Shown: positions 39,801 to 50,653 of the stretch, piece after piece
Position numbering within the stretch: position 1 is the first letter of the stretch
How the letters are laid out: each line of letters begins with the position of its first letter
NCBI RefSeq assembly: GCF_029227915.1
Contig: NC_079878.1
Coordinates: 23,025,501-23,089,500 of the forward strand
From: Hydractinia symbiolongicarpus
Taxonomy: Eukaryota > Cnidaria > Hydrozoa > Anthoathecata > Hydractiniidae
Direction: 5' to 3'
Length of the DNA stretch: 64,000 bases
Notes under the pieces: model-generated
What the model saw: the letters and a program-made list of their open reading frames with translations, nothing else
What the model was told of the DNA's origin: nothing
Databases searched by the model: none
Position numbers and translations under genes: made by a program

Positions 39801-40521
39801 CCGTTGATAGCGAATAACTTAGCCGATCTGTCGAAAACTCTACACAACATTGAATGGATCAACAATTACTCAATCAGAAATTCCGACCTTGTAAGTATTT
39901 GAGCCTGTTTAAAAGTTAGTTTAGCAATCCTTTTAATTCCAAAATCAGCTTCTCCGTGTAAAGAATATGTAGAATAAATAGCAAACAACTATTGGAGTTG
40001 CGGGATTTTTTTGGATTAAAAATCCATCTAAAGTTATCATTTAATAATCAGTCCAATATGTGATAGCATTATTCTCTTTTAAAATTACGTTTCGTAATCC
40101 GTGGAAATCACATTGTTGTAAAAGTAATATATCGAATAAACTTCCTTTATCATCGTTCATATATTTATTTTTATTTTTATTCTGTTTTATATATTATTGT
40201 TTCACTAGAGCGACACATTGAAAACGGGTTGTACATTGTCATTCTTCACATATTCGTATTTTTATCATTTTTTGTATTTAAACATATTTTCTTTCTGAAA
40301 GTAACACATGGGAAGCGGTTATATATGCTTCGCCATCATTCATATATAATATATATTTATTTTATTCGTATTTTTATCATTTTTGTTTATATACATATTT
40401 TCTTCTTCAGAGTGATACATTAAAAACGGTTATGTCTGCATTGTCCACTTTACAAAGACAGTACCAAGGTATGAACGAAACTCGCGATTTGATGAACGAC
40501 CTCATCAAAATGAAGCCATAA
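36858..40521 (+). CDS. HAUS2: HAUS augmin-like complex subunit 2, complete, 6 exons
   Basis: Exons 36858-36959, 38005-38088, 38241-38310, 39144-39276, 39782-39890 and 40411-40521 join in frame to 609 nt (202 codons plus TAA), all with GT-AG introns. Human HAUS2 is about 235 residues. Matching features are the N-terminal NPW motif, a helical, mostly polar body, and the segment RLQKPFVGEYMTVDVDYHR (around residues 98-118), which corresponds to the family's KP-x(8)-VxYHR region, followed by a Leu-rich helix. HAUS2 is one of eight augmin subunits; augmin recruits the gamma-tubulin ring complex to existing microtubules for branching nucleation in spindles. The protein is short and fast-evolving, so identification rests on the YHR region, NPW start, length and helical character. 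The start is the first ATG after a plausible acceptor at 36826. The exon 6 acceptor lies in a tandemly repeated stretch. Confidence 0.8.
37433..37836. mobile_element. MITE-like element with TCCTAAAA internal repeats, in HAUS2 intron 1
   Basis: The termini ACAGGGTTCCCAC (37433-37445) and GTGGAAACCCTGT (37824-37836) are inverted repeats with one mismatch. The interior repeats CTCCTAAAA-type words at both ends. The CAGGGTT tips resemble hAT elements, but no 8-bp target duplication is visible, so the class is left open. Confidence 0.6.
39298..39440 (-). mobile_element. interspersed repeat with (GACA)n, in HAUS2 intron 4
   Basis: Read on the minus strand, a GTCT tetranucleotide run (39395-39418) is followed by CACGCAAAATGGTAGC, a block ending AAAAGGACGGGCGAACC, and GTGGATTTTCCACGGG. 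A fragment with GAGGACGGGCGAACCCGTAG recurs at about 56130-56150, so this is a dispersed family. Confidence 0.6.
40150..40450 (+). repeat. triplicated exon 6 acceptor region of HAUS2
   Basis: The AT-rich polypyrimidine stretch plus the first ~30 bases of exon 6 occur three times. Degenerate copies are AGAGCGACACATTGAAAACG at about 40208 and GAAAGTAACACATGGGAAGC at about 40297; the true exon start, AGAGTGATACATTAAAAACG, is at about 40409. Only the last copy keeps TTCAG and an open frame to the stop. Confidence 0.75.
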
Positions 40522-41238
40522 GATCTTGCACTGAAAAAAATTAACAAGCACCGCATAGCTGCCGAATTTGTGGGGCAAGAACAGTAATCAGTTGGAGATG
40601 GAATGTAAAATCAGACTTGCTGAAGGCGTTTTTTCCAGAGTTTCCTGTTGCGGATGTTTCATGGAAACAGTGAAAGAGACTTCAATTTGAAAGGGTAGCG
40701 TAGCTACTTGTTGAGGTTATTTCGAGATGATGCAACTTTTTTATATTTTTTATTTAAATAGTTTCTGATTTGTGTAGGTGTAAATTTGTCATCATTTTGG
40801 TTTTGACAGTCAAGAGTTCAGAGAAACGCTTTATCTTCAATGCTAAAAAAATGGGGAAAATCTATTTGAACAATTAATTTGATTTTGTAGAAAATGCATA
40901 GAATTTTTTACACCATTTCAATATCTTTGTGTTTAAAATTTCGCGAAAATTTATTGCCAAATTGTTTTCACTGTCTATACCTGTTTTTTAAGAAGATTTA
41001 TTAGTGATTATATTTTGATAAAAATTCTGTAAGAAGGTCTTGAACCATGAAATTTTATTTCACAAAAATGTAAAACGTTTTAACCGCGAAAGAATTTCTG
41101 CGATGTTTTTGGATTCTAAATTTATTTTTTTAAAAACCCTGCTGAATATAGTTTTGTATTTCACTAAAAAGTATTAAAAATATTTAAGTGCGTATTTAAT
41201 TTATTTAAAACGAGAAATTCTAATTTTGAAATTACTTA
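40522..41238. other. HAUS2 3' flank
   Basis: The HAUS2 3' UTR probably lies here. No AATAAA occurs soon after the stop; ATTAAA at 41173-41178 is the best visible variant signal. No other feature is seen. Confidence 0.35.
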
Positions 41239-41540
41239 ATGGCGCGTAGCCTTTGGTTATGGAGTTCGCTTTGTAATCACAAGGTCTGTGATTCGGTCCA
41301 CAGCGCGGGCATGTTAAGCAAGTACCTTTACCACACCTACGGGTCAACCCATGCCATGCGAGAGAAATTGGCTAGGCAATGCTGGTGCATACCTAATGTA
41401 TACATTCAAAACACCGGACCCACATTGATAACATTGCATCCAATACTGAGGTGGTTACAATCGTGGAAAAAAATAGTGAGACTAAGGAAGTTTTTTACTC
41501 TTTATTCAAATATGGACAAAAAAGTCAAATAGTCCATACT
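41239..41540 (+). mobile_element. tRNA-derived SINE-like element
   Basis: TAGCCTTTGGTTATGG (A-box-like, about 41246) and TGATTCGGTCC (B-box-like, 41289-41299) are spaced as in a tRNA. They are followed by an unrelated body that includes ACCTACGGGTCAACCCATG. The sequence cannot fold as an intact tRNA, and the anticodon region is unclear. It differs from the SINE family at 42.5 and 57.7 kb. Confidence 0.5.
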
Positions 41541-41825
41541 CGGCAGCTGGCAGGCTGCAAAGTCGCTACTTTTGCACACAAGTAGTCCAGGCAGAGAGCG
41601 TTAAAAAGTTGCTAGGCACATTCTTTAGCACACCCGCAAACCGAAATAATTCACGTCGGGAACCACGAAGGCCTGAAATTCGTGATGAATATCCTTGCTG
41701 ACGTCAGCAACAATTAGTACATTTTAAGAACTTGGTATTTACCAAATAACCTAAGTCCACTCTCATATAGAATGAGCCTACGCAATTACTTGTGGTGGCG
41801 AACTTCGAAATTCGTTGTTTTGTCC

Positions 41826-41861
41826 CAACATATTGTGACCACGATTGGTCACAATATGTTG
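41826..41861. repeat. perfect 15-bp hairpin
   Basis: CAACATATTGTGACC is exactly inverted after a 6-nt ACGATT loop as GGTCACAATATGTTG. The surrounding sequence gives no gene context. Confidence 0.85.
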
Positions 41862-42323
41862 TATAAATATTCCGAATAGTAATAATAATAATAACTTTAA
41901 AGGTTACTTTTTCCACTTTGTAGCGAAATTTAATTTTTGATCATCTGCTAAAATAAAGTCACGAGTAATTCCTTCAATTTGGTCAAAATTTATCCTACAG
42001 GTGTTTCGTTGCACAACACTTTTTATTTCAACCTCAGTTGTTAGCAGCTAAATTTTTATTTCAGCCTCAGCTGATAAGGACAAAAATGTTATGTCAACCA
42101 AAAAATGGCTTAGAATGTGCTAAAGGTGATGTTCAAAATGTTAACCTGAATTTTCACTCAGCTTCAGACAAAAACCTGCTCAACATACCTTTATTCGATT
42201 TTTTATTATAGTCTTTGGGCAGCTCATTTGTGTGTGATCGATTCATCGTGATTTGAATTATGGGAGAGACGAGTAAGTTAAGAGAATGCTATAATGAGAG
42301 CCGTAGCAAGCTCTTAAATTTAG

Positions 42324-42347
42324 GAGGAGGGAAGGGGGAGGGGGGGG
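42324..42347 (+). other. G-rich tract with quadruplex pattern
   Basis: Runs of 3, 5 and 8 G separated by one or two A satisfy a G3+N1-7 pattern in otherwise AT-rich DNA. Formation of a structure is untested. Confidence 0.5.
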
Positions 42348-42490
42348 CAGACTAAAAGAGTACTAAATGAGATTTGAAACGTCCTTGATTGCCTAAAAAC
42401 GCATTCTCTACGGGAGTCTCTTTTATATCTATCATGATTAATAAATAAATTCTTTCGGAGGAAAATAATATTGTCACAACTCTATATGAG

Positions 42491-42722
42491 ACTTTCTTTA
42501 TTATTTACGCGGGATAGCATCTTCAGTTTCTAATGGTACTGTTATCAAGGCATGTCCTGCGAAGGGGTCCACTAGATAACTGTCTAAAATGTCAATCCTA
42601 TTCTCTTTCTAAACGATAAGCAGAAAGGATCAATAGACACTTTGACCTGGTATGACCCGGCTAGGTTTTGAACCTTAACACCTTTCGCACTGGAGGCGGA
42701 CGCTCTACCACCAGGCCACAAT
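42491..42722 (-). mobile_element. tRNA-derived SINE, copy 1
   Basis: On the minus strand an A box TGGCCTGGTGG (42708-42718) and a consensus B box GGTTCAAAACC (42664-42674) open the element. The body then matches the 57.7-kb copy in order: a TATCCTTTC-like word, TGTCTAG, CAGGAC, ACAGTACCA, AACTGAAGA, GCTATCC, GCGTAAATAAT. The two copies carry numerous differences, so they are old. Confidence 0.85.
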
Positions 42723-43117
42723 AAAATGACGAGTCTATTTCAATAATACTTGCAAAAGACACGCCAAAAATGAGAACGACTTAAAAAAAGTTTGTTTATA
42801 AATCTGGTATTTTTAGATCAAATTTAACCAAGACTTAAAAATTATCACTTTTTGTGATTCGGAAAATTGTTCATCTTGCAAGGTTTTTTATCACCCTAGT
42901 TGATAGCCGCTATCAGAATAATCAAAGGACAAAATACACTGGACTCAAGGTTTATCAGTTTTTAAAAACTAATTTTTTAATCGTTTACCAACCAAGTTAA
43001 TAAAGTCAACACTTCCCTTTAAAAAGCATTTTTAAATTTTTATAGGTGACATTTGTACCTCGGCTGTCTGTAACACGGTTGTGAATTTTACGACAGGTAC
43101 TTTTGCAAACATTCTAA

Positions 43118-43188
43118 TTCCCAGAGCTCCTTGAGATAAAAAAAAACCCTCGAAACGTTCTAGGTTTGCCTCAAAAGGCTCTGGGAAC
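43118..43188. mobile_element. small palindromic MITE-like element
   Basis: TTCCCAGAGCTCCTTGAG at 43118-43135 is inverted with few mismatches as CTCAAAAGGCTCTGGGAA at its right end. It belongs with the CCCAG-tipped palindromes at 12.8-14.6 kb. Confidence 0.6.
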
Positions 43189-44497
43189 AAGAACAATTTA
43201 TTAGTTTAATTCGTAGGGAAACAAGATTTTTTTCAGGCTCATTTAGATAATGCAATTCTGTTACAATTGCATAAAAATCTGATCGATTCACCGCAAAAAT
43301 ATACAACTTGCCAAATTTCCTTCAAAACAACCGTCAAATGTCTCTTATTCTCGTGGCTATATCGAAGCCAAACGAAATTAAACAAAACGAAAAACATAAC
43401 AAAAGGCGCTTAATATATTTAACGTAAAAAGCCTATTAATATATAGGATATTCTCTTGTGTTATTGTACAAATAAACAATAAAGACATCAAACATTACCT
43501 CCTGGCACGATAGCCAACAAGATATATTAACATTGATTAAAAATGCATGAGAAAAGAAAGGGGATAGTATCTTGTGCTATAATTTTAGCTCCTCATCTAC
43601 AAAGAAGAAGCATTTAGAACATAGAGCAGTAATTGAATTTTTTGAAATAATTTATTGTGAGAAGAAAGTAGTATATGTACCAAAACTTTTATCAACAAAA
43701 ACTCGAAGAAAGATACTTTAAGGGAACAAACCTTGGTGGGCTGAAAATCTGGTGAAAAGGAAATTTTGCTGAGTTAGCAGAGTTTACTTTGCCAGAGACG
43801 GAAAATAATAAAGTTTGACAGGAATTTAATTTGGCGGATGAGGAAAAAGTTTTATTAAAAAACCATGCAAAGCTAATTTATTTCGTCGTAAATCAGGCGA
43901 CAAAAATAGTTTCTTACAAAAGCAACTATTAAAAACTAGCGGATGGAGAAAAAAATGGCAGCTGTAGCTCTTGGCAAATCCGTCAATTCCGCTAAATTTT
44001 ATTTCCGCCAAAATTACTTTCCTTAATGTATGCAATTGAATTGACGTCATTATGTATATTATTACACTACTAACGTAAAATGGGAATAGACTATTTTCCG
44101 ACGACAAGATTGAATTTCGGCAGCCGTAACTCTTGACAATAAAATCCGAGAATTGAACACTGCATTGATAGATCTTGAAAAGTTGATCTGTTTTTGGCGA
44201 TCCAATCTTAAGAAACAATTTTTGAAAATTTTTAATAACCTTGCTTGTAAAATAACCTTGCTTGTAAAAAAAGTTACATGATGCATGGAATGACAAATAA
44301 AGAACGTGAAACATAATACTGAGGTATTAAAAAAATACAGCTTTTTATACAGATGTAAAGATGATTCGGCTTTTCAACGTAATTGCATATTTGTTGATTG
44401 TGTAATATACATAATGATGCTACGCCAAAAACTTGATATGTTGATTAAAACATAAATTTATTTCTTGTTTTTACATAGACGCAAATATTAAAAGAGT
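43189..44497. other. gene-free stretch before membrane-protein paralogue 1
   Basis: No exon is identified. A 17-20 bp direct duplication (ATAACCTTGCTTGTAAAA) lies at about 44235-44272. Upstream exons of the gene at 44.5 kb might lie here, but none is recognisable. Minus-strand frames of 74-162 codons (43826-44314) have no homology. Confidence 0.35.
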
Positions 44498-44854
44498 ATG
44501 CACACTGGCAGCGATCAAACCCATAGTCTATGTGTAGCAATACCGGTTGCCGTAATTTTAGTTTCACTTGGGCCATTGTTTTCTGATTATTATCTCTTCG
44601 TGTGCCTGTTTTTCTTCGTTCTAATTATTGTTTCTATGGAAACACTCAATCACTTCGGCATTATTTACAACTTGAAAAAGAAGAAGACAAGACCTGTGTT
44701 TGATGCAAAGTTTGCTAAGTCAACGCGGAGGAGAACAATACATCGAAAAAACATATCGGATGAGGAAGAGAGTTTCGAGAAACGTAGGAGGAGAACGAGG
44801 AAATGGTCATCCAGTAGGAGAACATATAAACAAGATGTACGGACAGAAGTATAA
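44498..44854 (+). CDS. unrecognised small membrane protein, paralogue 1
   Basis: I do not recognise this family. The 118-codon frame has a 12-residue polar N-terminus, then about 36 hydrophobic residues (about 13-48) interrupted by SLGPLFSDYY, then METLNHFG, then a very basic tail with KKKK, RPVFD and RRRR clusters. The order (hydrophobic, S-I/L-G-P-L, hydrophobic, ETL, basic tail, RPV-F/Y-D) is shared with the frames at 59.4 and 63.2 kb, so the frame is real coding sequence or was recently. An in-frame TAA lies nine bases before the ATG, so either this ATG starts the protein or the exon begins just upstream after an unassigned acceptor. The topology is probably a membrane hairpin or a single kinked helix with a cytoplasmic tail by the positive-inside rule. 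Function is unknown. Confidence 0.65.
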   Translation: MHTGSDQTHSLCVAIPVAVILVSLGPLFSDYYLFVCLFFFVLIIVSMETLNHFGIIYNLKKKKTRPVFDAKFAKSTRRRTIHRKNISDEEESFEKRRRRTRKWSSSRRTYKQDVRTEV

Positions 44855-44990
44855 TGGCGAAATATTTTGTTGTATTATCCATAGTTAATATAAAATGAAT
44901 AATTTTGACTTGCATTGCATTAGAGGGAGAAGTTTAGCAACTTATGTACGTTCCTAGAATTTTTTTTGCTTTTATCCCGGATCAAAAAAG

Positions 44991-46632
44991 CCAAAAGAAC
45001 CCTGAAAACGAAGTAAAGTTTAAGCAGATTCAACTCAATGTAATATACCTGTCTAAAGCTACGTGTAAATTCTATAGCTACCTTATAATAACAAACAAAA
45101 AAATGGGTTGCTGAGATTGCTAACTGGCAATTTTAAATTAAGCAGTGTCATTAAAATGTGTTCGTTTTTTATTCCCCATAATGCACAATTTTTTATGTCA
45201 TGTTTGCAAACTTTAATTCCATAATTATTCCTTCTTGTTGTTGGTTTACCAAGAAAAGAAATTATATCGCAAAGGAGTGTCTTTTCTCAAGTCACTTGAC
45301 GAAAATGTCTTAGCATGCGACAGCGCGACAAAATTAAACCAAACATTTATTCAATTGATTGCCATGGTTACTTGTTGCTAGGCAATAATGAGTGAAATAT
45401 GACATTTTGACACTCAACGCCAAACCAAGTAGCTGAATAGCGTGTGCAACTTCAAGCGTCAATCTTTTATGTTTCGTTAGCGTCACTAGTGTAGATAGAA
45501 CAGCACGGGTTTTCTTAAGGCTGGAATTATCTTCGTCATTATAAGCCAAAACTATGATTTAAAAATTCGTTTCGCTTAACCTATAGGTGGGTAACAATGT
45601 TTAAAAAAATAGAAGAAATTGTAAAGTACGGGTGGTATCCGAGTTTCAAATTTACACAACAAAAACGCGTTTAAAGATTTTGAACTTCTTGAGTTAGGGA
45701 TCGATTGCATTACTACTTCGACCTGCAAAGCATAAGCACTCTGCTGACGAGTAAATTTGTCCGCCTTTTATAATGATGTAAATTGTGGCTTTAAAGATTG
45801 ATAGGTAAAGATGCTAGTGTGTGTACAGCCTTATAAAAGTAATGCATGAATTGTTAAACCTTTTCAAAATAGAAAGTATCTGGATTCTTTCGCTGTTAAT
45901 CGGAGATCATTGAAATTATAGAAAAATCTAAATTTTATATAACCAAAAAGACATTAGTCTATTATTGCGAAGCAATTGAGCTTTGCGAGCGAAGCGAGCG
46001 AAGTGAAATTGTGGAGCACGTTTGCTACACGCGAGGTATACCAAGAGAATTATTGAGATTCTCAAAATTTCGATAGAAAAAAAATCATATAAAATCAGCG
46101 TAAAGAAATAGGACTGATATTTTTGCACATAAAGCTAGGGTATTTTTTTTTCTAATAAAACAAATAAGTTTGGACCGAGGGGTTAAAGTATAAGTTTAGT
46201 AAAAAATGCGATAAGTACGGCTCGTACCCCCCCACCCCCGGATTTTGACCCCCCCCCGTCTTTTGGTCCGGATTATACGTCCGCCGAACTTGAACACACA
46301 AAGAGGAATATGCCGTGAACAAGAAACGGTAGTCGGCATTTTAGACACGTATATTTTACAGACCCAAAATATGCCTTATTTCTTTGTATTATAGCTAATT
46401 ATGGTATAAATAATTAATTAATTACTTTGCAATTTTGCTTCTAATACTATTATAGTTGTATTTTAATGAAACATAATAGTATTAAAACGGTTTTCTTCTT
46501 TTGAAAAAATTTATTGCTAGTCCTGTTTCTAATCGACTTTACTTGTGTATTTTAAGCTTTTTTGTTGCTGTGCTTTTTCTGGAGATTTTAGTTGGATTGG
46601 AAAGCTCCTGTGTAAGGTACCCTTTCCTAAAG
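44991..46632 (+). repeat. 1.64-kb tandem unit A1
   Basis: The unit starts CCAAAAGAACCCTG and ends GGTACCCTTTCCTAAAG. It repeats immediately as A2 with near-perfect identity; observed differences are a C-run length and single bases. It contains GAGCGAAGCGAGCGAAG and a C-rich tract at about 46229-46259 (G-rich on the minus strand). The open frames inside (60-71 codons) recur only because the DNA is repeated. Confidence 0.9.
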
Positions 46633-48275
46633 CCAAAAGAACCCTGAAAACGAAGTAAAGTTTAAGCAGATTCAACTCAATGTAATATACCTGTCTAAAG
46701 CTACGTGTAAATTCTATAGCTACCTTATAATAACAAACAAAAAAATGGGTTGCTGAGATTGCTAACTGGCAATTTTAAATTAAGCAGTGTCATTAAAATG
46801 TGTTCGTTTTTTATTCCCCATAATGCACAATTTTTTATGTCATGTTTGCAAACTTTAATTCCATAATTATTCCTTCTTGTTGTTGGTTTACCAAGAAAAG
46901 AAATTATATCGCAAAGGAGTGTCTTTTCTCAAGTCACTTGACGAAAATGTCTTAGCATGCGACAGCGCGACAAAATTAAACCAAACATTTATTCAATTGA
47001 TTGCCATGGTTACTTGTTGCTAGGCAATAATGAGTGAAATATGACATTTTGACACTCAACGCCAAACCAAGTAGCTGAATAGCGTGTGCAACTTCAAGCG
47101 TCAATCTTTTATGTTTCGTTAGCGTCACTAGTGTAGATAGAACAGCACGGGTTTTCTTAAGGCTGGAATTATCTTCGTCATTATAAGCCAAAACTATGAT
47201 TTAAAAATTCGTTTCGCTTAACCTATAGGTGGGTAACAATGTTTAAAAAAATAGAAGAAATTGTAAAGTACGGGTGGTATCCGAGTTTCAAATTTACACA
47301 ACAAAAACGCGTTTAAAGATTTTGAACTTCTTGAGTTAGGGATCGATTGCATTACTACTTCGACCTGCAAAGCATAAGCACTCTGCTGACGAGTAAATTT
47401 GTCCGCCTTTTATAATGATGTAAATTGTGGCTTTAAAGATTGATAGGTAAAGATGCTAGTGTGTGTACAGCCTTATAAAAGTAATGCATGAATTGTTAAA
47501 CCTTTTCAAAATAGAAAGTATCTGGATTCTTTCGCTGTTAATCGGAGATCATTGAAATTATAGAAAAATCTAAATTTTATATAACCAAAAAGACATTAGT
47601 CTATTATTGCGAAGCAATTGAGCTTTGCGAGCGAAGCGAGCGAAGTGAAATTGTGGAGCACGTTTGCTACACGCGAGGTATACCAAGAGAATTATTGAGA
47701 TTCTCAAAATTTCGATAGAAAAAAAATCATATAAAATCAGCGTAAAGAAATAGGACTGATATTTTTGCACATAAAGCTAGGGTATTTTTTTTTCTAATAA
47801 AACAAATAAGTTTGGACCGAGGGGTTAAAGTATAAGTTTAGTAAAAAATGCGATAAGTACGGCTCGTACCCCTCCACCCCCGGATTTTGACCCCCCCCCC
47901 GTCTTTTGGTCCGGATTATACGTCCGCCGAACTTGAACACACAAAGAGGAATATGCCGTGAACAAGAAACGGTAGTCGGCATTTTAGACACGTATATTTT
48001 ACAGACCCAAAATATGCCTTATTTCTTTGTATTATAGCTAATTATGGTATAAATAATTAATTAATTACTTTGCAATTTTGCTTCTAATACTATTATAGTT
48101 GTATTTTAATGAAACATAATAGTATTAAAACGGTTTTCTTCTTTTGAAAAAATTTATTGCTAGTCCAGTTTCTAATCGACTTTACTTGTGTATTTTAAGC
48201 TTTTTTGTTGCTGTGCTTTTTCTGGAGATTTTAGTTGGATTGGAAAGCTCCTGTGTAAGGTACCCTTTCCTAAAG
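46633..48275 (+). repeat. 1.64-kb tandem unit A2
   Basis: Direct copy of A1 with a period of 1,642 bp. It ends CCTAAAG exactly where the left arm of the large inverted repeat begins. Confidence 0.9.
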
Positions 48276-50653
48276 AACTAGAAATTAAAAAAAAGGTTGC
48301 GAAGCATTTCGCAAGTTGCAAGCAAAATTAAACTATCCAATACTTTGTCCCTAGCGCTTCTTGTTTAATTGGCGCTAACATCTTCCGAAATACATCAAAA
48401 TTGAATATCATATAGAAGAACCCTGGGGAGGAGGTAGGAAAATGAACGCTCTGCGGAACAATTCGTTGCTCAAAAACAGTTTTTTTGCGAATAGACTGCG
48501 CGAGTATTTGATGTGCGTAGGATATTCTTTTCAAAATGCGCGAGAAAATTAGATTACCGAAACTAACAAAAACGAATAACGCGTGTTAAAATTTTGTACC
48601 GCCTTTTCCCACAGAATGGTAAAAGTAAAGAGCGCAATACAAAATTACACTTTTAGCAGTATTCCGAAAGATATGTGATACATCGAGTTGTACTACCCGC
48701 AGAAGTTGGTCCTAACGTTAACGATTTCGTAAATGACCTCACAACAAAACAGTATTTTTTTCACGTAAAAATACCGGCAGTAGAAGCCACAGAATCAGCT
48801 GGAACGAATTTCGAAAACTCACGGGAAACAATTAAAACAAAAACAAACAAATCAAAACAGTTTTTTAACTTTATCAAGATTTATTAAATAGCTTCAAATT
48901 TGGGCAGAAAAACAATAACGGATTCGCCTTCTTTTCACCACACGCATTAGAAGATTACATCACTCACTCCCATTGTACACAATCTAAAAGAAAAAGAAAA
49001 CATTTTTATATAGTGAAGCTTCCAGTGCCTTTAAGGGATGGCCAAGTCAATGGAATTGAAAGCACTGTTTTTCATCTTATAAATAATTAAGGCTAATTCG
49101 GAAAAGTATAAAAGAAAAAAACTAAACAATTTGGCAACTTTACTAATTTTATACGCAAAGTTCCAACCATACCAACAGTTTCCAAATCTGACAAAATAAT
49201 TTTAGAAGTGTTTATTTTTTCAGAATTTGATTGATGCAAGGCCAAGGGAAATTAAATAAGTTTATTGTCCTAGACCCATTTAAAAACATATGCTTCTCAT
49301 CATTCGGTTTTTTTTCAACCAACATTAATATAATCACCCAGAGGAAATTATAATGTCTCTTGTGTGTGTTTTAGAAGCTGAGTACACAAATACACAAATA
49401 TTACAAGTGCTGAACTTTGGCAATCATATTTTGCAATCAGACCCTTTTAAAAACTATGCTGAATCATGTCAATTATTAAATTCAGCACTAATAGAAAAGC
49501 ACCTTGGATAGGATTCTTTGTTGGGCGAATAAAATGACTGACAAATGGTTTATCGTGAATGAAATAGTAATTTTTACACAAATAATTTAAAAAATAATGA
49601 ACTTTGTTATGTGGGTTGTTCTCAAACACACGTGGGCGGTGGACAAAAAACTGTGATGTAATTTCTCTTGGTCTATTATTCCTGAGAATATTCTAAAATA
49701 AGAAGGTGTCAATAAGCTGCAAACAGCCACATATATAAGGGCGAGTTTGGGCAACTTTTCCAATTAAATTAGTGATTGTCTTCCAAAACCGCCCGCACTT
49801 TCCCGAACTTGCCTGGAGCATTTTCAAAATTCAATTCCTTGTAACATACCTTGTGGACGATAGTTGGAAAAAGATGCTTTAAGAGAAAGAAGTTAATAAA
49901 AATTAAAAGTTATTTATCAAGTAAATTTTATCAAAAACCATCAAAAACAGTTCTTTTAAGAACTTTACTACCACATAGTTTACTTTATGGTCTATGCATG
50001 TTTTTTCGGGTGAATACTTCAATTTTTTTGCAAAACGCTAAACTTGCCCAAAAACGCCTGCACGTTATACGGCGTATGCAGCATATCAGCACCCTTGTTC
50101 TAAAATTACAAGCAGTTTCGAAGATGCCCACGCCGTTTAGAGGACGTGGTGCGGCTTGGGCATCCTTGAAGTTCTGTTTAATGACAGTTTTAATGTTTTA
50201 ATGTCGTTTTAAACCTTGTTCTCAGGGAGGGTGTACGGAAAACTAATTCCTATTGACAATTACATTGCTGTTGGTTTGATAGCAAAAGTGGATATTTTTT
50301 TAATTACTGAAACAGGTTACTTATATAATAAATAAAAAATGATAAAAAACGGTTGGTCAGCTTACTCTAGCGCCCAGAGCTATTTGTTTTGTCTGTGCCC
50401 TAGCTACAGGTTTTCCTATATCTGGCTATCAGTTAGGTAGTAATACAGCTTCTCCATATGTATTCTACAAATCACTTTCAATTCTTTTATACAAAACTGA
50501 GCTCTAGCTAGCTACCTTTCGTGTGATTAAGCCTTACCTTGATTTGGATAAAACCAATTAAAATTGATAATATTGTATTCTTACATCCTCTTAGAAACAA
50601 TAAAATAAAACACAGCTCGGCGCGTTTTAATTGTACAAATTACTTCAATTTTT
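48276..50653 (+). repeat. left arm of 2.4-kb inverted repeat
   Basis: It begins AACTAGAAATTAAAAAAAAG with an internal GCGAAGCATTTCGC palindrome and ends TTACTTCAATTTTT. It matches the reverse complement of 52965-55331 along its whole length with scattered substitutions and small indels. A 116-codon frame (49851-50201) and a 70-codon frame (48675-48887) are kept in both arms but have no recognised domain; no transposase is visible. Confidence 0.9.
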
